A model generated the notes under the pieces. The model ran no database searches. It saw nothing but the letters and a program-made list of their open reading frames with translations, and was not told the DNA's origin. The position numbers and the translations under genes are program-made. From positions 1-64,000 of the forward strand of contig NZ_BMEU01000011.1 in assembly GCF_014637085.1 (NCBI RefSeq): a stretch of DNA of 64,000 bases. The letters are read 5' to 3'. How positions within the stretch are numbered: the first letter of the stretch is position 1; every line of letters starts with the position of its first letter. Positions 36,926-46,006 of this stretch are shown piece after piece. The stretch is from Comamonas phosphati. GTDB lineage: Bacteria > Pseudomonadota > Gammaproteobacteria > Burkholderiales > Burkholderiaceae_C.

Positions 36926-39411
36926 CGATGCAGTCTGCGAACGTCATTTCGCCCTCGATGGCCTATGCCATGCTCGATTCCCTGCAGGAAGCGCTGTGGC
37001 TGCTGGATGCGCAAAAGCTCACCGTGGTGTACGCGAATGCGGCCAGCCGGTCGTTGACGGGTTTCGATGCCGTCGAGGCCAGAGGCCAGTCGGTGCAGGT
37101 GCTGGCTGCCACACCCTTGCAGCAGGCCTTCTGGAGCGATCCGCTCAACTGGCAGGCCAACGCTTCGTTCCTGACCCAGGTACGGCGGGCCGACGGCCGG
37201 TTGATTCCCGTCGAGATGAAGGTCTCGCCGCTGGGGCCGGAGGCCGGTGGCGTGCTGGTGCTCAGCATGCTGGACCGGCGCGAGCAGGCCCAGCAGGAAG
37301 TCGAGCTGGAAAGCCTGCTGTCCGAATTGCGCGCCACCCTGGAGTCGGCTGCGGACGGCATGTTGGTCTGCACGCTCGACGGCAGCATTCGTGCCTTCAA
37401 CCACCGCTTTGCCGATTTGTGGCAGCTGCCGACCCCCTTTTTGACGCAGGGCGACGACGCGTCCATTCTGGCCCATATGACGGCCCAGGTCGTGGCCGGA
37501 GAAGCCGGGTTCGGCAACCTGGTCACGGCGCCTGAGCAGGCCATGATCGAAACCTCCGATGTGCTGGAGCTGTGCAACGGCACCGTGATGGAGCGCCGCT
37601 CCGTGCCCCAGCTGTGCCACGGCGTGCCGACGGGGCGCATCTACTCGTTCCGCGACATCACCGGCGCGGAGCAGTCGGCTGCCGACCTGCGGCTGGCGGC
37701 CCGCGTGTTCGAGTCCAGCCTGGACGGCATGTTCATTGCCGATGCAGGGCACCGCATCGTGCGCGTCAATCCGGCCTGCGCACGTTTGCTCCGGGGAGGG
37801 GAGGCGCCCGGGCTGGTGGTGTCGGAATTGTTCGAATCGGATGCCGGGCCGGTGGATCAACTGGGCGAATGGGCTCGGGCCAAATGGGAACAGGGCGGTT
37901 TCTGGGAAGGCAATCTGTGGCTGAAGCTGGCCGACGGCCGGCGGTGTGCCATCTGGCTGTCGTGGGTGGCCCTGCGCGATGCGAGCAATGGGGTGGTGCA
38001 GAGCATAGGCTTCATGCGGGACATGACGCAGCAATACCAGGATCAGCAACGCATCGAGCAACTGGCCTATAGCGACCCGCTGACCGATCTGCCCAACCGG
38101 CTGGCGCTGACCATGCACGTCGAGGCGGCCATCGCCGAGGCCAGCATCCTGGGATCGGTCCTGAGCATATTGTTCGTGGACCTGGACCGCTTCAAGATCA
38201 TCAACGACTCGTTGGGGCATGAGTTCGGCGACCGCGTGCTCAAGCTCGTGGCCCAGCGCCTCAGCACCCTGATGCGTTCCGAAGACGTCCTGTGCCGGCT
38301 GGGCGGCGACGAATTCGTGATCTGCCTGCAGGGCTGCAATGCCGAGCGGGCTGCCGCCGTGGCCGAGCGTATTTTGCGTGAGATGCGCCAGCCGTTCATG
38401 CTCGACGGCCTGGGCTTTTCCGTGCAATGCAGCATCGGGGTGGCGCAGTTCCCCACCGACGGCCTGACGCTGGATGAGCTGATCCGCCAGGCCGATATCG
38501 CCATGTACCGGGCCAAGGAGCGCGGGCGCGGCAACTTCAGCTTCTATGAGCCGCAAATGAGCGCGGGCCTGCTGTCGCGCATGAAGCTCGAGCATGCCAT
38601 GCGCCAGGCACTGGGCAAGGGGCATATGGCGGTCTACTACCAGCCGCAGGTGCATATCGCGACCGACCGCATCGTGGCCGCGGAAGCCTTGATGCGCTGG
38701 ACCGATCCCGAGTTCGGCGTGGTCTCGCCCGCGGTGTTCATTCCGTTGGCCGAGGAGTCTGGCTATATCGTGACGCTGGGTGCCTGGGTGCTCGAGCAGG
38801 CGGTGCAGGAGGCGGCTCGCTGGTATTTCCAGGGCATGCCTCTGAAGGTTTCGGTCAATGTCTCGGCGCTGGAATTCAGGCAGCCGGATTTTGTCGAGCG
38901 CCTGCTGCAGGTCCTGCAGCGCCATGCGCTGCCCGCCCAATGGCTGGAACTGGAGCTGACCGAAAGCATTCTGCTCATGGACGTGCAGGAGATGGCGCTG
39001 CGCGTGCGGCAGATCGCCGAGCTGGGCGTGGGCCTGGTGATCGACGACTTCGGCACGGGCTACTCCAGCATGGCCTATCTCAAGAAACTGCCGATCTCCA
39101 AGATCAAGGTCGACCAGAGCTTTGTGCGCGGCTTGCCCCAGGACGAGGAGGACCGGGCCATCGTGGCGGCCATCATTAGCATAGGCCTGGCTCTGGGTGT
39201 GGAGGTAGTGGCCGAAGGCGTGGAAACCGGCGAGCAATGCACGGCGATCTACAACATGCAGGGCAGCTATTTCCAGGGCTATCTATGCGCGCCCGCGCTG
39301 CCGCCCGAGCAATTGCAGCAGCGCCTGCGCATCCAGCGCGAGCGGGGCGTGGGCGCGGTGGCCTACAGCCAGTCCCTGGAGGCCCCGACACTTTCCGCTC
39401 CCCGCCAGTAA
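36922..39411 (+). CDS. PAS-GGDEF-EAL c-di-GMP signalling protein
   Basis: This 829-residue cytosolic protein has PAS-like sensory repeats (about residues 10-120, 130-250 and 255-385). The diguanylate cyclase domain has RLGGDEF (461-465) and LFVDLDRFKIINDSLGHEFG. The EAL phosphodiesterase domain (EALMRW from 588, ELTES and DDFGTGYSS) has the residues needed for activity. Both catalytic motifs look intact, so the net activity cannot be told. It is translationally coupled to the HD-GYP gene upstream. The final 25 residues look disordered. Confidence 0.93.
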   Translation: MTMQSANVISPSMAYAMLDSLQEALWLLDAQKLTVVYANAASRSLTGFDAVEARGQSVQVLAATPLQQAFWSDPLNWQANASFLTQVRRADGRLIPVEMKVSPLGPEAGGVLVLSMLDRREQAQQEVELESLLSELRATLESAADGMLVCTLDGSIRAFNHRFADLWQLPTPFLTQGDDASILAHMTAQVVAGEAGFGNLVTAPEQAMIETSDVLELCNGTVMERRSVPQLCHGVPTGRIYSFRDITGAEQSAADLRLAARVFESSLDGMFIADAGHRIVRVNPACARLLRGGEAPGLVVSELFESDAGPVDQLGEWARAKWEQGGFWEGNLWLKLADGRRCAIWLSWVALRDASNGVVQSIGFMRDMTQQYQDQQRIEQLAYSDPLTDLPNRLALTMHVEAAIAEASILGSVLSILFVDLDRFKIINDSLGHEFGDRVLKLVAQRLSTLMRSEDVLCRLGGDEFVICLQGCNAERAAAVAERILREMRQPFMLDGLGFSVQCSIGVAQFPTDGLTLDELIRQADIAMYRAKERGRGNFSFYEPQMSAGLLSRMKLEHAMRQALGKGHMAVYYQPQVHIATDRIVAAEALMRWTDPEFGVVSPAVFIPLAEESGYIVTLGAWVLEQAVQEAARWYFQGMPLKVSVNVSALEFRQPDFVERLLQVLQRHALPAQWLELELTESILLMDVQEMALRVRQIAELGVGLVIDDFGTGYSSMAYLKKLPISKIKVDQSFVRGLPQDEEDRAIVAAIISIGLALGVEVVAEGVETGEQCTAIYNMQGSYFQGYLCAPALPPEQLQQRLRIQRERGVGAVAYSQSLEAPTLSAPRQ

Positions 39412-39523
39412 AGCGCCAATCTGCGGCGCGGCATGAAAACTCTCCGCGCTCCACCGGGGGGGCTGCCCTGCGGGAAGGGCCTGGGCGGGCTGCGGCGTTT
39501 TTATCCCGAGAGGCAATGAAAAA

Positions 39524-39551
39524 ACCGATGTGCCGTGACACATCGGTTTGG
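39524..39551 (-). terminator. Terminator of the 6S RNA gene
   Basis: ACCGATGTG and CACATCGGT arms with a six-base loop are followed on the minus strand by TTTTTT. Confidence 0.85.
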
Positions 39552-39697
39552 AAGAGGTGTCTGCAAGTTCCACCGGACCGTCATCCTGAACCGGGGGTTC
39601 AGGGGGGCAAGGGCAGCCTGACATTGGGTTCATCTGACGCGAGACGATCACGCTCGCCAGGCAATGTACCAAGCCCGAGCTCAATGAGCATTGGTTC
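39524..39697 (-). ncRNA. ssrS: 6S RNA
   Basis: On the minus strand this region holds CCCTGAACCCCCGGTTCAGG, analogous to the conserved 6S stem CCTTGAACCAAGGGTTCAAG, then a GC-rich closing arm. A perfect terminator hairpin (ACCGATGTG and CACATCGGT, then TTTTTT) lies at its 3' end. A TATATT -10 element at 39703-39708 predicts a start near 39696, giving about 172 nucleotides, the usual 6S size. It follows zapA on the same strand, as in E. coli. 6S RNA binds sigma-70 RNA polymerase. No covariance check was possible. Confidence 0.75.
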
Positions 39698-39841
39698 AAG
39701 GAAATATAAAGTCCGGCAGGCTCGCAGACGGTTTCCATTCTAAAGCCTGTACCGCCAGCTGCGGCCGCCTGTATCCAATTTCCCGCGGTGCTTTCAGTTT
39801 TTCACAAAACCGCAAGACGCCTTCTCCGGCGATGCCTCGCC

Positions 39842-40228
39842 TTACAAGAGCTTGGCGTCGTTTTCCAGCGCCTGATCCAGGCGCAGCACCAGTTGCTCGG
39901 CCAGCGCCTGCTGGCGCTGCTGCTCGGCCACCACCTCGGCGGAAATCTCGGGAGACTGCTGTACCCGGTTTTCCTGGGCGATGGTCTGCATCTCCGCATG
40001 GGCAGCCGCCATCTGGGCGTGTTGAATGTCGCGGTCCAGCACATCGAAAGCCATGTTGAGCGCGGCCAGCACGGCAACCCGCTCGCGCGAGCGCACCTTG
40101 CCGCTGTCGCGGATGCCGGTCATGGCTTCGTCCACGCGGCGCACGGCTTCCAGCACGCGCTCCTCTTGGCCGTCGGGGCAGGTCAGCACATAGCTTTGCT
40201 GCAGGATTTGCACTTCGATCTGCTTCAT
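39842..40228 (-). CDS. zapA: Cell division protein ZapA
   Basis: ZapA promotes FtsZ bundling at the division ring. The 128-residue protein begins MKQIEVQILQQSYVLTCPDG, continues with EERVLEAVRRVDEAM and has a long C-terminal coiled coil (about 60-125), all ZapA features. An in-frame GTG at 40273 that overlaps the upstream stop would add 15 residues, but the homologous region begins at the ATG at 40228. Adjacent 6S RNA and the ZapB-like gene support the call. Confidence 0.92.
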   Translation of the reverse strand: MKQIEVQILQQSYVLTCPDGQEERVLEAVRRVDEAMTGIRDSGKVRSRERVAVLAALNMAFDVLDRDIQHAQMAAAHAEMQTIAQENRVQQSPEISAEVVAEQQRQQALAEQLVLRLDQALENDAKLL

Positions 40229-40269
40229 GGGCGTCTGTGGCGATTCTTGTGGGGCGGGGGAGACGGCTG

Positions 40270-40491
40270 TCACTCCCCTTGGTTGGCGGGCAGGCGCTCG
40301 ATCAGCGCGTCCACGCGTGCACGTGCGGCCTGCAGCCGGGAGCGCAGGGAGTCGCGCTCCTGCGCCAGGGCAGCCACTTGCTCGGCGAGCAGTGCGTTGG
40401 TGCGCTGAAGTTCATCGTGGCGAACCAGCAAACGCTCTACGCGCTCCGCAATGAAATCAAGGGAGGACTGGTGGGTCATAGACTCTGCCAT
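40270..40491 (-). CDS. ZapB-like coiled-coil protein (TIGR02449-type), 73 aa
   Basis: This short all-helical protein (73 residues, or 69 if it starts at 40479 with MTHQSSLDF) has heptad-like Leu and Ala repeats (ERVERLLVRHDELQRTNALL, EQVAALAQERDSLRSRL). It ends ERLPANQGE. It resembles the small coiled-coil protein usually encoded immediately before zapA and ssrS in beta- and gammaproteobacteria. It is likely co-transcribed with zapA, its stop overlapping the alternative GTG of that gene. Confidence 0.75.
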   Translation of the reverse strand: MAESMTHQSSLDFIAERVERLLVRHDELQRTNALLAEQVAALAQERDSLRSRLQAARARVDALIERLPANQGE

Positions 40492-40699
40492 TGTAGGTCT
40501 TGCTGTCGGTAAGTATCCGGTCAATTGATGCAGGCGTGGGGCACACGGGCGAGGTGCAAGAGCATGGTGCATGGGTATTGCCCCGCGTTCTTCCAAAATC
40601 GTAGCGCGCTGTGCATGCTCAGTCTGCACAAGGGGCATTTTTAACGTAAGTATTCGTCACATCGCTGAGGGCTGGGCCGTTCCCATCTCGTTACAATGC

Positions 40700-40922
40700 G
40701 CGGCTGTTGGTGCTCGGCGCTGCTTTTCTGCGGCTCCAGTTCAACGGGAAGCAGGGAGGCGATGGCCGCTATAGGCGGCTCGCCGTGCCTGCGCTGCCCC
40801 CGCAACGGTCAGCGAATGGATGGCAAGTCTTGCCACCCCCTTTTCCATCACGGCCACTGGCGCATGGCGCTGGGAAGGCCGGCAAAAGGACGATTCGCCT
40901 AGCCCGGATACCGGCCAACACC
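40700..40922 (+). ncRNA. Cobalamin (B12) riboswitch
   Basis: The region has the conserved B12-box core GCTGCCCCCGCAACGG (40794-40809) and, downstream, AGCCCGGATACCGGCC. TGTTGG (40705-40710) and CCAACA (40915-40920) can pair as stem P1. A TACAAT -10-like sequence at 40692-40697 puts transcription start at about 40704. It lies in the leader of a TonB receptor and the following cobalamin genes and would repress them when adenosylcobalamin is plentiful. Confidence 0.93.
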
Positions 40923-40974
40923 GTGGATGCGCGCATCTTTTCTGGATAAGGGCGCCCAGCCGTTATTGCCCATA

Positions 40975-41003
40975 CGCCGGCGGGGAAGTCGGCGGGGTTT
41001 TTT
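40975..41003 (+). terminator. Riboswitch-linked intrinsic terminator
   Basis: CGCCG and CGGCG arms with a ten-base GC-rich loop are followed by GGG and TTTTTT, 17 bases before the TonB receptor ATG. It lies 53 bases past the riboswitch, the usual place for an expression-platform terminator, which suggests transcriptional attenuation. Confidence 0.7.
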
Positions 41004-41019
41004 ATTTTTGTTTCCCCCT

Positions 41020-42969
41020 ATGAAGAAATCTCCCTCGTACGCGCGTTTGGGTGTGGTGCATCTTGCCATCGCTGTTGCATTTCCCCTCGCAGCTCTGGCA
41101 CAGGTGACCAACGGCAGCACGTTGCCTGAGGTGGTGGTCGCTGCGACGCGCTTCCCGGAGCCTGCCGCCAGTCTGCCACTGGGCGTGAGCGTGATCACGG
41201 CGCAAGAGATCCAAGCTGCCGGTGTGAGCACCGTCAACGAAGCCTTGATGCGTCTGCTTGGTGTGGTCGGCCGCCAGGACTTGTATGGCGGTGGCGACTA
41301 TGCGCTGGATTTGCGCGGCTTCGGCCCAACTGCGGACAGCAACCAGGCGGTGATCGTCGACGGCATCAAGATCAATGAGGCCGATTTGGGCGGCACACGC
41401 CTGGCAGGGATTCCGATCGAGAGCGTAGAGCGCATCGAAGTGTTGCGCGGCAGCGGCGCGGTGCCCTATGGTGAAGGTGCGACGGCGGGCGCCATTGTCA
41501 TCACCACCAAGGCCGGAGCGGGCAAGGAGCGCAAAAACGCCGCAATGGTGCATGCGGGTGTTGGCAATAACGGCCTACGCGAGGCGCGTGCCAGTGCGAC
41601 GGTGGCGGGTGGCGGTTTTTCGCTGGACATGTCGGGCACCAAGCGCAAGGCTGACAACCACCGGGACAATTTCAAGTCAGACTTCGACGGTGTATCGGTG
41701 ACCGGACAATGGGCCAATGATTGGCTGCGCACAGGCGTGCGCTATGCCGAGGATTCGCTCGACACCGGTTTGCCGGGTTCGTTGACCGCAGCTCAGTACG
41801 CTGCCAATCCGCATCAGACTACCCATCCTACGGACCACGGTTGGATCGACAACCAGCGCACTACGCTATTCGCCAGTGCCATGCTGGGCGACTGGCAACT
41901 GGCGGCCGATGCGGGTCACCGTGAAAAGCAGCTGCGCACCGTGGCCCCTTGGGGCACCTATGCCTATGACATTGAGGCTGATAGCTATGCCTTGCGCGCT
42001 CGCCATGCGGCGCGCCTGGCAGGCTTTGAGAACATATTTGTTGCCGGCAGCGACCACAGCCGCTGGACGCGCGAGGTGCTGGGCGCCTTCGGATCGCAGG
42101 CGAAGGCAAGCTCGCATGCCTTGTACCTGAAGGATGACCTGACGCTGCCTGGCAGCCGCACCCGGCTGAGCCTGGGTCTGCGCACCGAACGGATCGAGAA
42201 GTCTTCCTCGTCCGGCACCGACGGTTTGTCCGATCGGCAGAATGCCTGGGAGCTGGGCGTCAGCCAGCCGCTGGGCTCCGCCTGGACTGCCTATGCCCGC
42301 GTGGGCCGCAGCTTCCGCTTGGCAAACGTGGACGAATTCACTTACACCAACCCCGCTGTGGCCTTGCGCCCGCAGACCTCGCGCGACACCGAGCTAGGCG
42401 TGCGCTGGGCCGGCGAACGCGCCAAGGCCGATGTCCGCCTGTACCGCAGTGCGCTGACGAATGAGATCGGCTTTGACCCCAACGGGGCGGGGCCCTTCGG
42501 TCCCTTTGGCTCGAACATCAACCTTGACCCCACGCGCCGCCAGGGCCTAGAGGCCAATGCCGGCTACGCCGTGAATGCCGCGTTTGACCTGAGTGCCAAT
42601 GTCGCGCTGCGCCGCTCTACCTTCCGTGAAGGGCCTTACGCCGGTCACCAAGTGCCGCTGTCGCCAAACCGCACGGTATCCTTGCGTGCAGGTTGGCAGA
42701 TCGCGCCTGCGCATCGCCTGACGGGCGGGCTCCAGTGGGTGTCTTCGCAGCGGCCGGATTTTGCGAACCAGTGTCGCATGCCCAGCTATATGACAGCGGA
42801 CATGCGTTATGCGTACCAGTGGCGTGGCACGGAATTCGCGCTGGCCGTGGGCAATCTGCTGGACCGCAAGTTCTATACCCAGGCCTACCGCTGCACGGGC
42901 GGTGTCACCACGTCGATCTATCCCGAGGCTGGTCGAACGGTCATGGCGACGCTGCGCCACCACTTCTGA
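41020..42969 (+). CDS. btuB: TonB-dependent outer-membrane receptor, BtuB-like
   Basis: This 649-residue outer-membrane transporter has a signal peptide (residues 1-28, ending ALA), a TonB-box-like segment (LPEVVVAATRF) and a plug domain. The plug includes LRGFG, QAVIVDGIKINEADLGGTRL and IPIESVERIEVLRGSG. A 22-strand beta-barrel follows and ends in Phe (TLRHHF). The riboswitch in its leader and the cobalamin genes after it make vitamin B12 or cobinamide the likely ligand. Length matches BtuB (about 600 aa). It may also be the first gene of a long operon. Confidence 0.9.
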   Translation: MKKSPSYARLGVVHLAIAVAFPLAALAQVTNGSTLPEVVVAATRFPEPAASLPLGVSVITAQEIQAAGVSTVNEALMRLLGVVGRQDLYGGGDYALDLRGFGPTADSNQAVIVDGIKINEADLGGTRLAGIPIESVERIEVLRGSGAVPYGEGATAGAIVITTKAGAGKERKNAAMVHAGVGNNGLREARASATVAGGGFSLDMSGTKRKADNHRDNFKSDFDGVSVTGQWANDWLRTGVRYAEDSLDTGLPGSLTAAQYAANPHQTTHPTDHGWIDNQRTTLFASAMLGDWQLAADAGHREKQLRTVAPWGTYAYDIEADSYALRARHAARLAGFENIFVAGSDHSRWTREVLGAFGSQAKASSHALYLKDDLTLPGSRTRLSLGLRTERIEKSSSSGTDGLSDRQNAWELGVSQPLGSAWTAYARVGRSFRLANVDEFTYTNPAVALRPQTSRDTELGVRWAGERAKADVRLYRSALTNEIGFDPNGAGPFGPFGSNINLDPTRRQGLEANAGYAVNAAFDLSANVALRRSTFREGPYAGHQVPLSPNRTVSLRAGWQIAPAHRLTGGLQWVSSQRPDFANQCRMPSYMTADMRYAYQWRGTEFALAVGNLLDRKFYTQAYRCTGGVTTSIYPEAGRTVMATLRHHF

Positions 42970-43072
42970 TCCGTGGCTCCTGGTGCCGATGGCGTGCGAT
43001 GTCGTGGCGGGCCTGTAGGGCGCACAATTTGCAACTCGTGCCAGGAGCGAGTTGATTCAACTGAAAGCAGGC

Positions 43073-44497
43073 ATGTCTCAAACTCAACTGATCGTGGACG
43101 GGCAGAAAAGCGGCAAGCCGCGCCGCCCCGCGCTGCTGATTGCCTCCACGGCCTCCGGCCAGGGCAAGACCACGCTGACGGCGGCGCTGGCGCGGCTGCA
43201 CAGCCGCCAGGGCCGCAAGGTGCGCGTGTTCAAGTGCGGGCCGGACTTTCTCGACCCTTACTGGCACGAGCTGGCCAGCGGCGCGCCCGTGCATTCGGTG
43301 GACCTGTGGATGACGGGCGAGGCCGATATCCGCGCGCGGCTGCATGCTGCGGCGCAGGAGGCCGACCTGATCCTGATGGAAGGCGTGATGGGGCTGTTCG
43401 ACGGCAGCCCCAGCGCCGCCGATCTGGCACAGTTGCTGGGCCTGCCGGTGCTGGCCGTGGTCAATGCCTCGGCCATGGCCGGCACCTTCGGGGCCGTGGC
43501 CTATGGCTTGCAGCACTATCAGCCGGGCCTGCGCTGGGCCGGCCTGGTGGCCAACCGCGTGGCCAGCAGCCACCATGCCGAATTGCTGCAGCAAGGGCTG
43601 CGCGACCCCGAAGCCTGGCAGGGCGCGCTGGCGGGGATCACCCTGGACGGCCCGCAGAAAAACGCGGCCTTGCTGCCGGAGCGCCATCTGGGGCTGGTGG
43701 CCGCGCATGAGCTGGGCGATGCCATGCAGCGGCTGGATGCCGCGGCCGATGCCCTGGCACGCACGCCGCTGGGCCAGCGGCCCTGGACGGCCGGCGCGGG
43801 GCAAGCCAGCTGGCAAGACTGGGCGGTCGATTTTGCCCTGCCTTCGCAGGCGGCAGCCCAGGAGACCGCCATCGAGCCCTGGCTGGCGGACCGCACCGTT
43901 GCCGTGGCCTGCGATGCGGCCTTTGCCTTCATCTATCCCGCCAACCTCGATTGCCTGCGTGCCATGGGCGCGCGGCTGGCTTTTTTCTCGCCGCTGGCGG
44001 GAGACAGGCTGCCGCATTGCGATGCGCTGTGGCTGCCGGGCGGCTATCCGGAACTGCACGCCGAGGCCCTGCAGGCCAATACCGGCCTGCGCGAGGATCT
44101 GGCGCAGCATGTGGCCGCGGGCAAGCCGGTGTGGGCTGAATGCGGCGGCATGCTGGCCCTGTGCGAATCCGTGACGGACACGGCCGGCGATACGCCGGTG
44201 ACGCAGGCCCTGTGGGGGCTGCTGCCGGGGCAGGTACATATGCAGGCCCGCCTGGCGGGCCTGGGCATGCAGCAGCTGGAACTGCCGGGCGGTGTTCTGC
44301 GCGGGCATACTTTCCACTACAGCCGCCTGGAAACCAGCATGCCGCAAGCAGGGCGCAGCAGCCGGCCCGGCGCCGCCGTGCAGGCCGACCGCGGCGAAGC
44401 CCTGTACCGGCACGGCAGCGTGCATGCGAGCTACTTCCATGCCTGGTTTGCATCCTGTCCCCGTGCCGTGGCGCGACTGCTGGGTGCGCAAATTTGA
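43073..44497 (+). CDS. cobB: Cobyrinate a,c-diamide synthase (CobB/CbiA)
   Basis: This 474-residue ATP-dependent amidase forms the a and c amides of the corrin ring using glutamine. The P-loop region is IASTASGQGKTTLTAAL and the DRC-like block is CGPDFLDPYWH. The C-terminal glutamine amidotransferase has AECGGM (nucleophile Cys). The first 20 residues, up to about position 22, are an extension resembling the N-terminus of the neighbouring CobU (IVDGQKSGKPRRPALL against IVGGQKSGKSRRAELL). The ATG at 43073 is preferred to an in-frame start at 43052. It is the first cobalamin-synthesis gene after the receptor. Confidence 0.93.
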   Translation: MSQTQLIVDGQKSGKPRRPALLIASTASGQGKTTLTAALARLHSRQGRKVRVFKCGPDFLDPYWHELASGAPVHSVDLWMTGEADIRARLHAAAQEADLILMEGVMGLFDGSPSAADLAQLLGLPVLAVVNASAMAGTFGAVAYGLQHYQPGLRWAGLVANRVASSHHAELLQQGLRDPEAWQGALAGITLDGPQKNAALLPERHLGLVAAHELGDAMQRLDAAADALARTPLGQRPWTAGAGQASWQDWAVDFALPSQAAAQETAIEPWLADRTVAVACDAAFAFIYPANLDCLRAMGARLAFFSPLAGDRLPHCDALWLPGGYPELHAEALQANTGLREDLAQHVAAGKPVWAECGGMLALCESVTDTAGDTPVTQALWGLLPGQVHMQARLAGLGMQQLELPGGVLRGHTFHYSRLETSMPQAGRSSRPGAAVQADRGEALYRHGSVHASYFHAWFASCPRAVARLLGAQI

Positions 44498-44507
44498 AAC
44501 CTGAACC

Positions 44508-45095
44508 ATGAGTCCTCTGAAAACCACCATGCCGCGCACCGAGCTCATCGTGGGCGGGCAGAAAAGCGGCAAGTCGCGCCGCGCCGAGCTGCTGGCCCGC
44601 GACTGGCTGGCCGGCGCCCCCGGCCGCGAAGCCGCCCTGGTGGCCACGGGCCAGGCCTGGGATGCGGAAATGCGCGAGCGCATTGCCCGTCACCAGCGCG
44701 ACCGGGCCGAGCGCGTGCCGGGCATGACCACCATCGAAGAGCCGCGCGATCTGGCGGCCGTGCTGGCGGCGCGCAGCGCCCCGCACCGTCTGCTGGTCAT
44801 CGATTGCCTGACGCTGTGGCTGACCAACTGGCTGATGCCGGCGACAGAAGATTCCGAACAAAAAACGCCTCCAGACCAGGCGTGGAAGGGACAAGCAGCT
44901 CTGTTTCTGCAAGCGCTGCAACAGGCGCCGGGCCCGGTGATACTGGTCAGCAACGAGATCGGCCTGGGCGTGATTCCTCTGGGCGCCGAGGTGCGTGCCT
45001 TTGTCGATGCGCTGGGCACGCTGAACCAGCAGGCCGCCGCGGCATGCGACCGCGTGACTTTGATGGCGGCAGGTCTGCCCTTGCAATTGAAATGA
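44508..45095 (+). CDS. cobU: Bifunctional adenosylcobinamide kinase/guanylyltransferase
   Basis: CobU (CobP), 195 aa, phosphorylates adenosylcobinamide and adds GMP for nucleotide-loop assembly. The P-loop is GGQKSGKS (16-23), followed by RRAELLA. Other family blocks are the guanylyl-accepting region near RIARHQRDR and LLVIDCLTLWLTNWL, and ILVSNEIGLGVIP towards the end. A second ATG at 44529 is possible. Its ATGA stop overlaps the btuF-like gene. It starts 10 bases after cobB. Confidence 0.95.
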   Translation: MSPLKTTMPRTELIVGGQKSGKSRRAELLARDWLAGAPGREAALVATGQAWDAEMRERIARHQRDRAERVPGMTTIEEPRDLAAVLAARSAPHRLLVIDCLTLWLTNWLMPATEDSEQKTPPDQAWKGQAALFLQALQQAPGPVILVSNEIGLGVIPLGAEVRAFVDALGTLNQQAAAACDRVTLMAAGLPLQLK

Positions 45096-46006
45096 AGAAT
45101 TCCGTTTTGATGCGCTGGTTGGCCCGCGGTGCTGCGGCACTGGCCCTGTGCGGCTCGGTGGTTTCGGCCGCCGCCGTGCAGCTGGTAGCCCCCCAGGCCG
45201 TCACCGACGACCGCGGCCGCACCGTGCAACTGCCCGGCAATCCGCAGCGCATCGTGAGCCTGCTGCCCTCGCTGACCGAGAGCGTCTGCGCGCTGCAGCT
45301 GTGCGACCGGCTGGTGGGCGTGGACCGCTATTCGAACTGGCCCGAATCCGTGCGCAAGCTGCCGGTGCTGGGCGGCGGCATAGACCCGAACATCGAAGCC
45401 GTGGTGGCGATGAAGCCCGATGTGGTGCTGCTGTCGCGCGCGGCGCGGGTGGCTGATCGGCTGGAGGCGCTGGGCCTCAAGGTGGTGGTGGTCGAGGTCA
45501 ACTCGCAGCAGGGCGTGCACAAGGCGCTGGCGCGGCTGGCCCGCCTGCTGGGCGTGCCCGAGGCCGAGGCGGAAAAGGTCTGGCGCGAGATCAATGCCGG
45601 CGTGGATGCCGCGGCGCAGGCCATGCCCGCATCGGCGAAGAACGCCCGCGTCTATTTCGAGGTGAGCCGCGGCCCCTATGCGGCCGGGCCGCAGTCCTTC
45701 ATCGGCGAAACGCTGACACGCCTGGGCGTGCGCAACGTGGTGCCACCAGAGCTCGGGCCCTTCCCGCGCCTGAGCCCGGAGTTCCTGGTGCGCGCCAATC
45801 CCGATGTGATCATGATGGGCAGCCGCAGCATGCAGGTCGCCACCTCGTACCCGGGCTGGGAGCGCCTGGCGGCCGTCATGAACCAGCGCGTCTGCATCTT
45901 CCCGCAGGAGGAAGCCGACATCATCGTGCGCCCCGGCCCGCGCATGGCCGAGGCGGCACGCCTGATGGCGCGCTGCCTGACTGACAAACTGGGCGCCCGC
46001 AAGTGA
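45092..46006 (+). CDS. btuF: Cobalamin ABC transporter periplasmic binding protein (BtuF-like)
   Basis: This 304-residue protein has a signal peptide (about 1-27, ending VSAAAV) and the helical-backbone fold of metal-chelate binding proteins. The motifs RIVSLLPSLTESVCALQLCD and GIDPNIEAVVAMKPDVVLL are typical of BtuF. It would bind B12 delivered by the receptor and dock to BtuCD, encoded next. The start overlaps the cobU stop by four bases. Confidence 0.88.
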   Translation: MKNSVLMRWLARGAAALALCGSVVSAAAVQLVAPQAVTDDRGRTVQLPGNPQRIVSLLPSLTESVCALQLCDRLVGVDRYSNWPESVRKLPVLGGGIDPNIEAVVAMKPDVVLLSRAARVADRLEALGLKVVVVEVNSQQGVHKALARLARLLGVPEAEAEKVWREINAGVDAAAQAMPASAKNARVYFEVSRGPYAAGPQSFIGETLTRLGVRNVVPPELGPFPRLSPEFLVRANPDVIMMGSRSMQVATSYPGWERLAAVMNQRVCIFPQEEADIIVRPGPRMAEAARLMARCLTDKLGARK

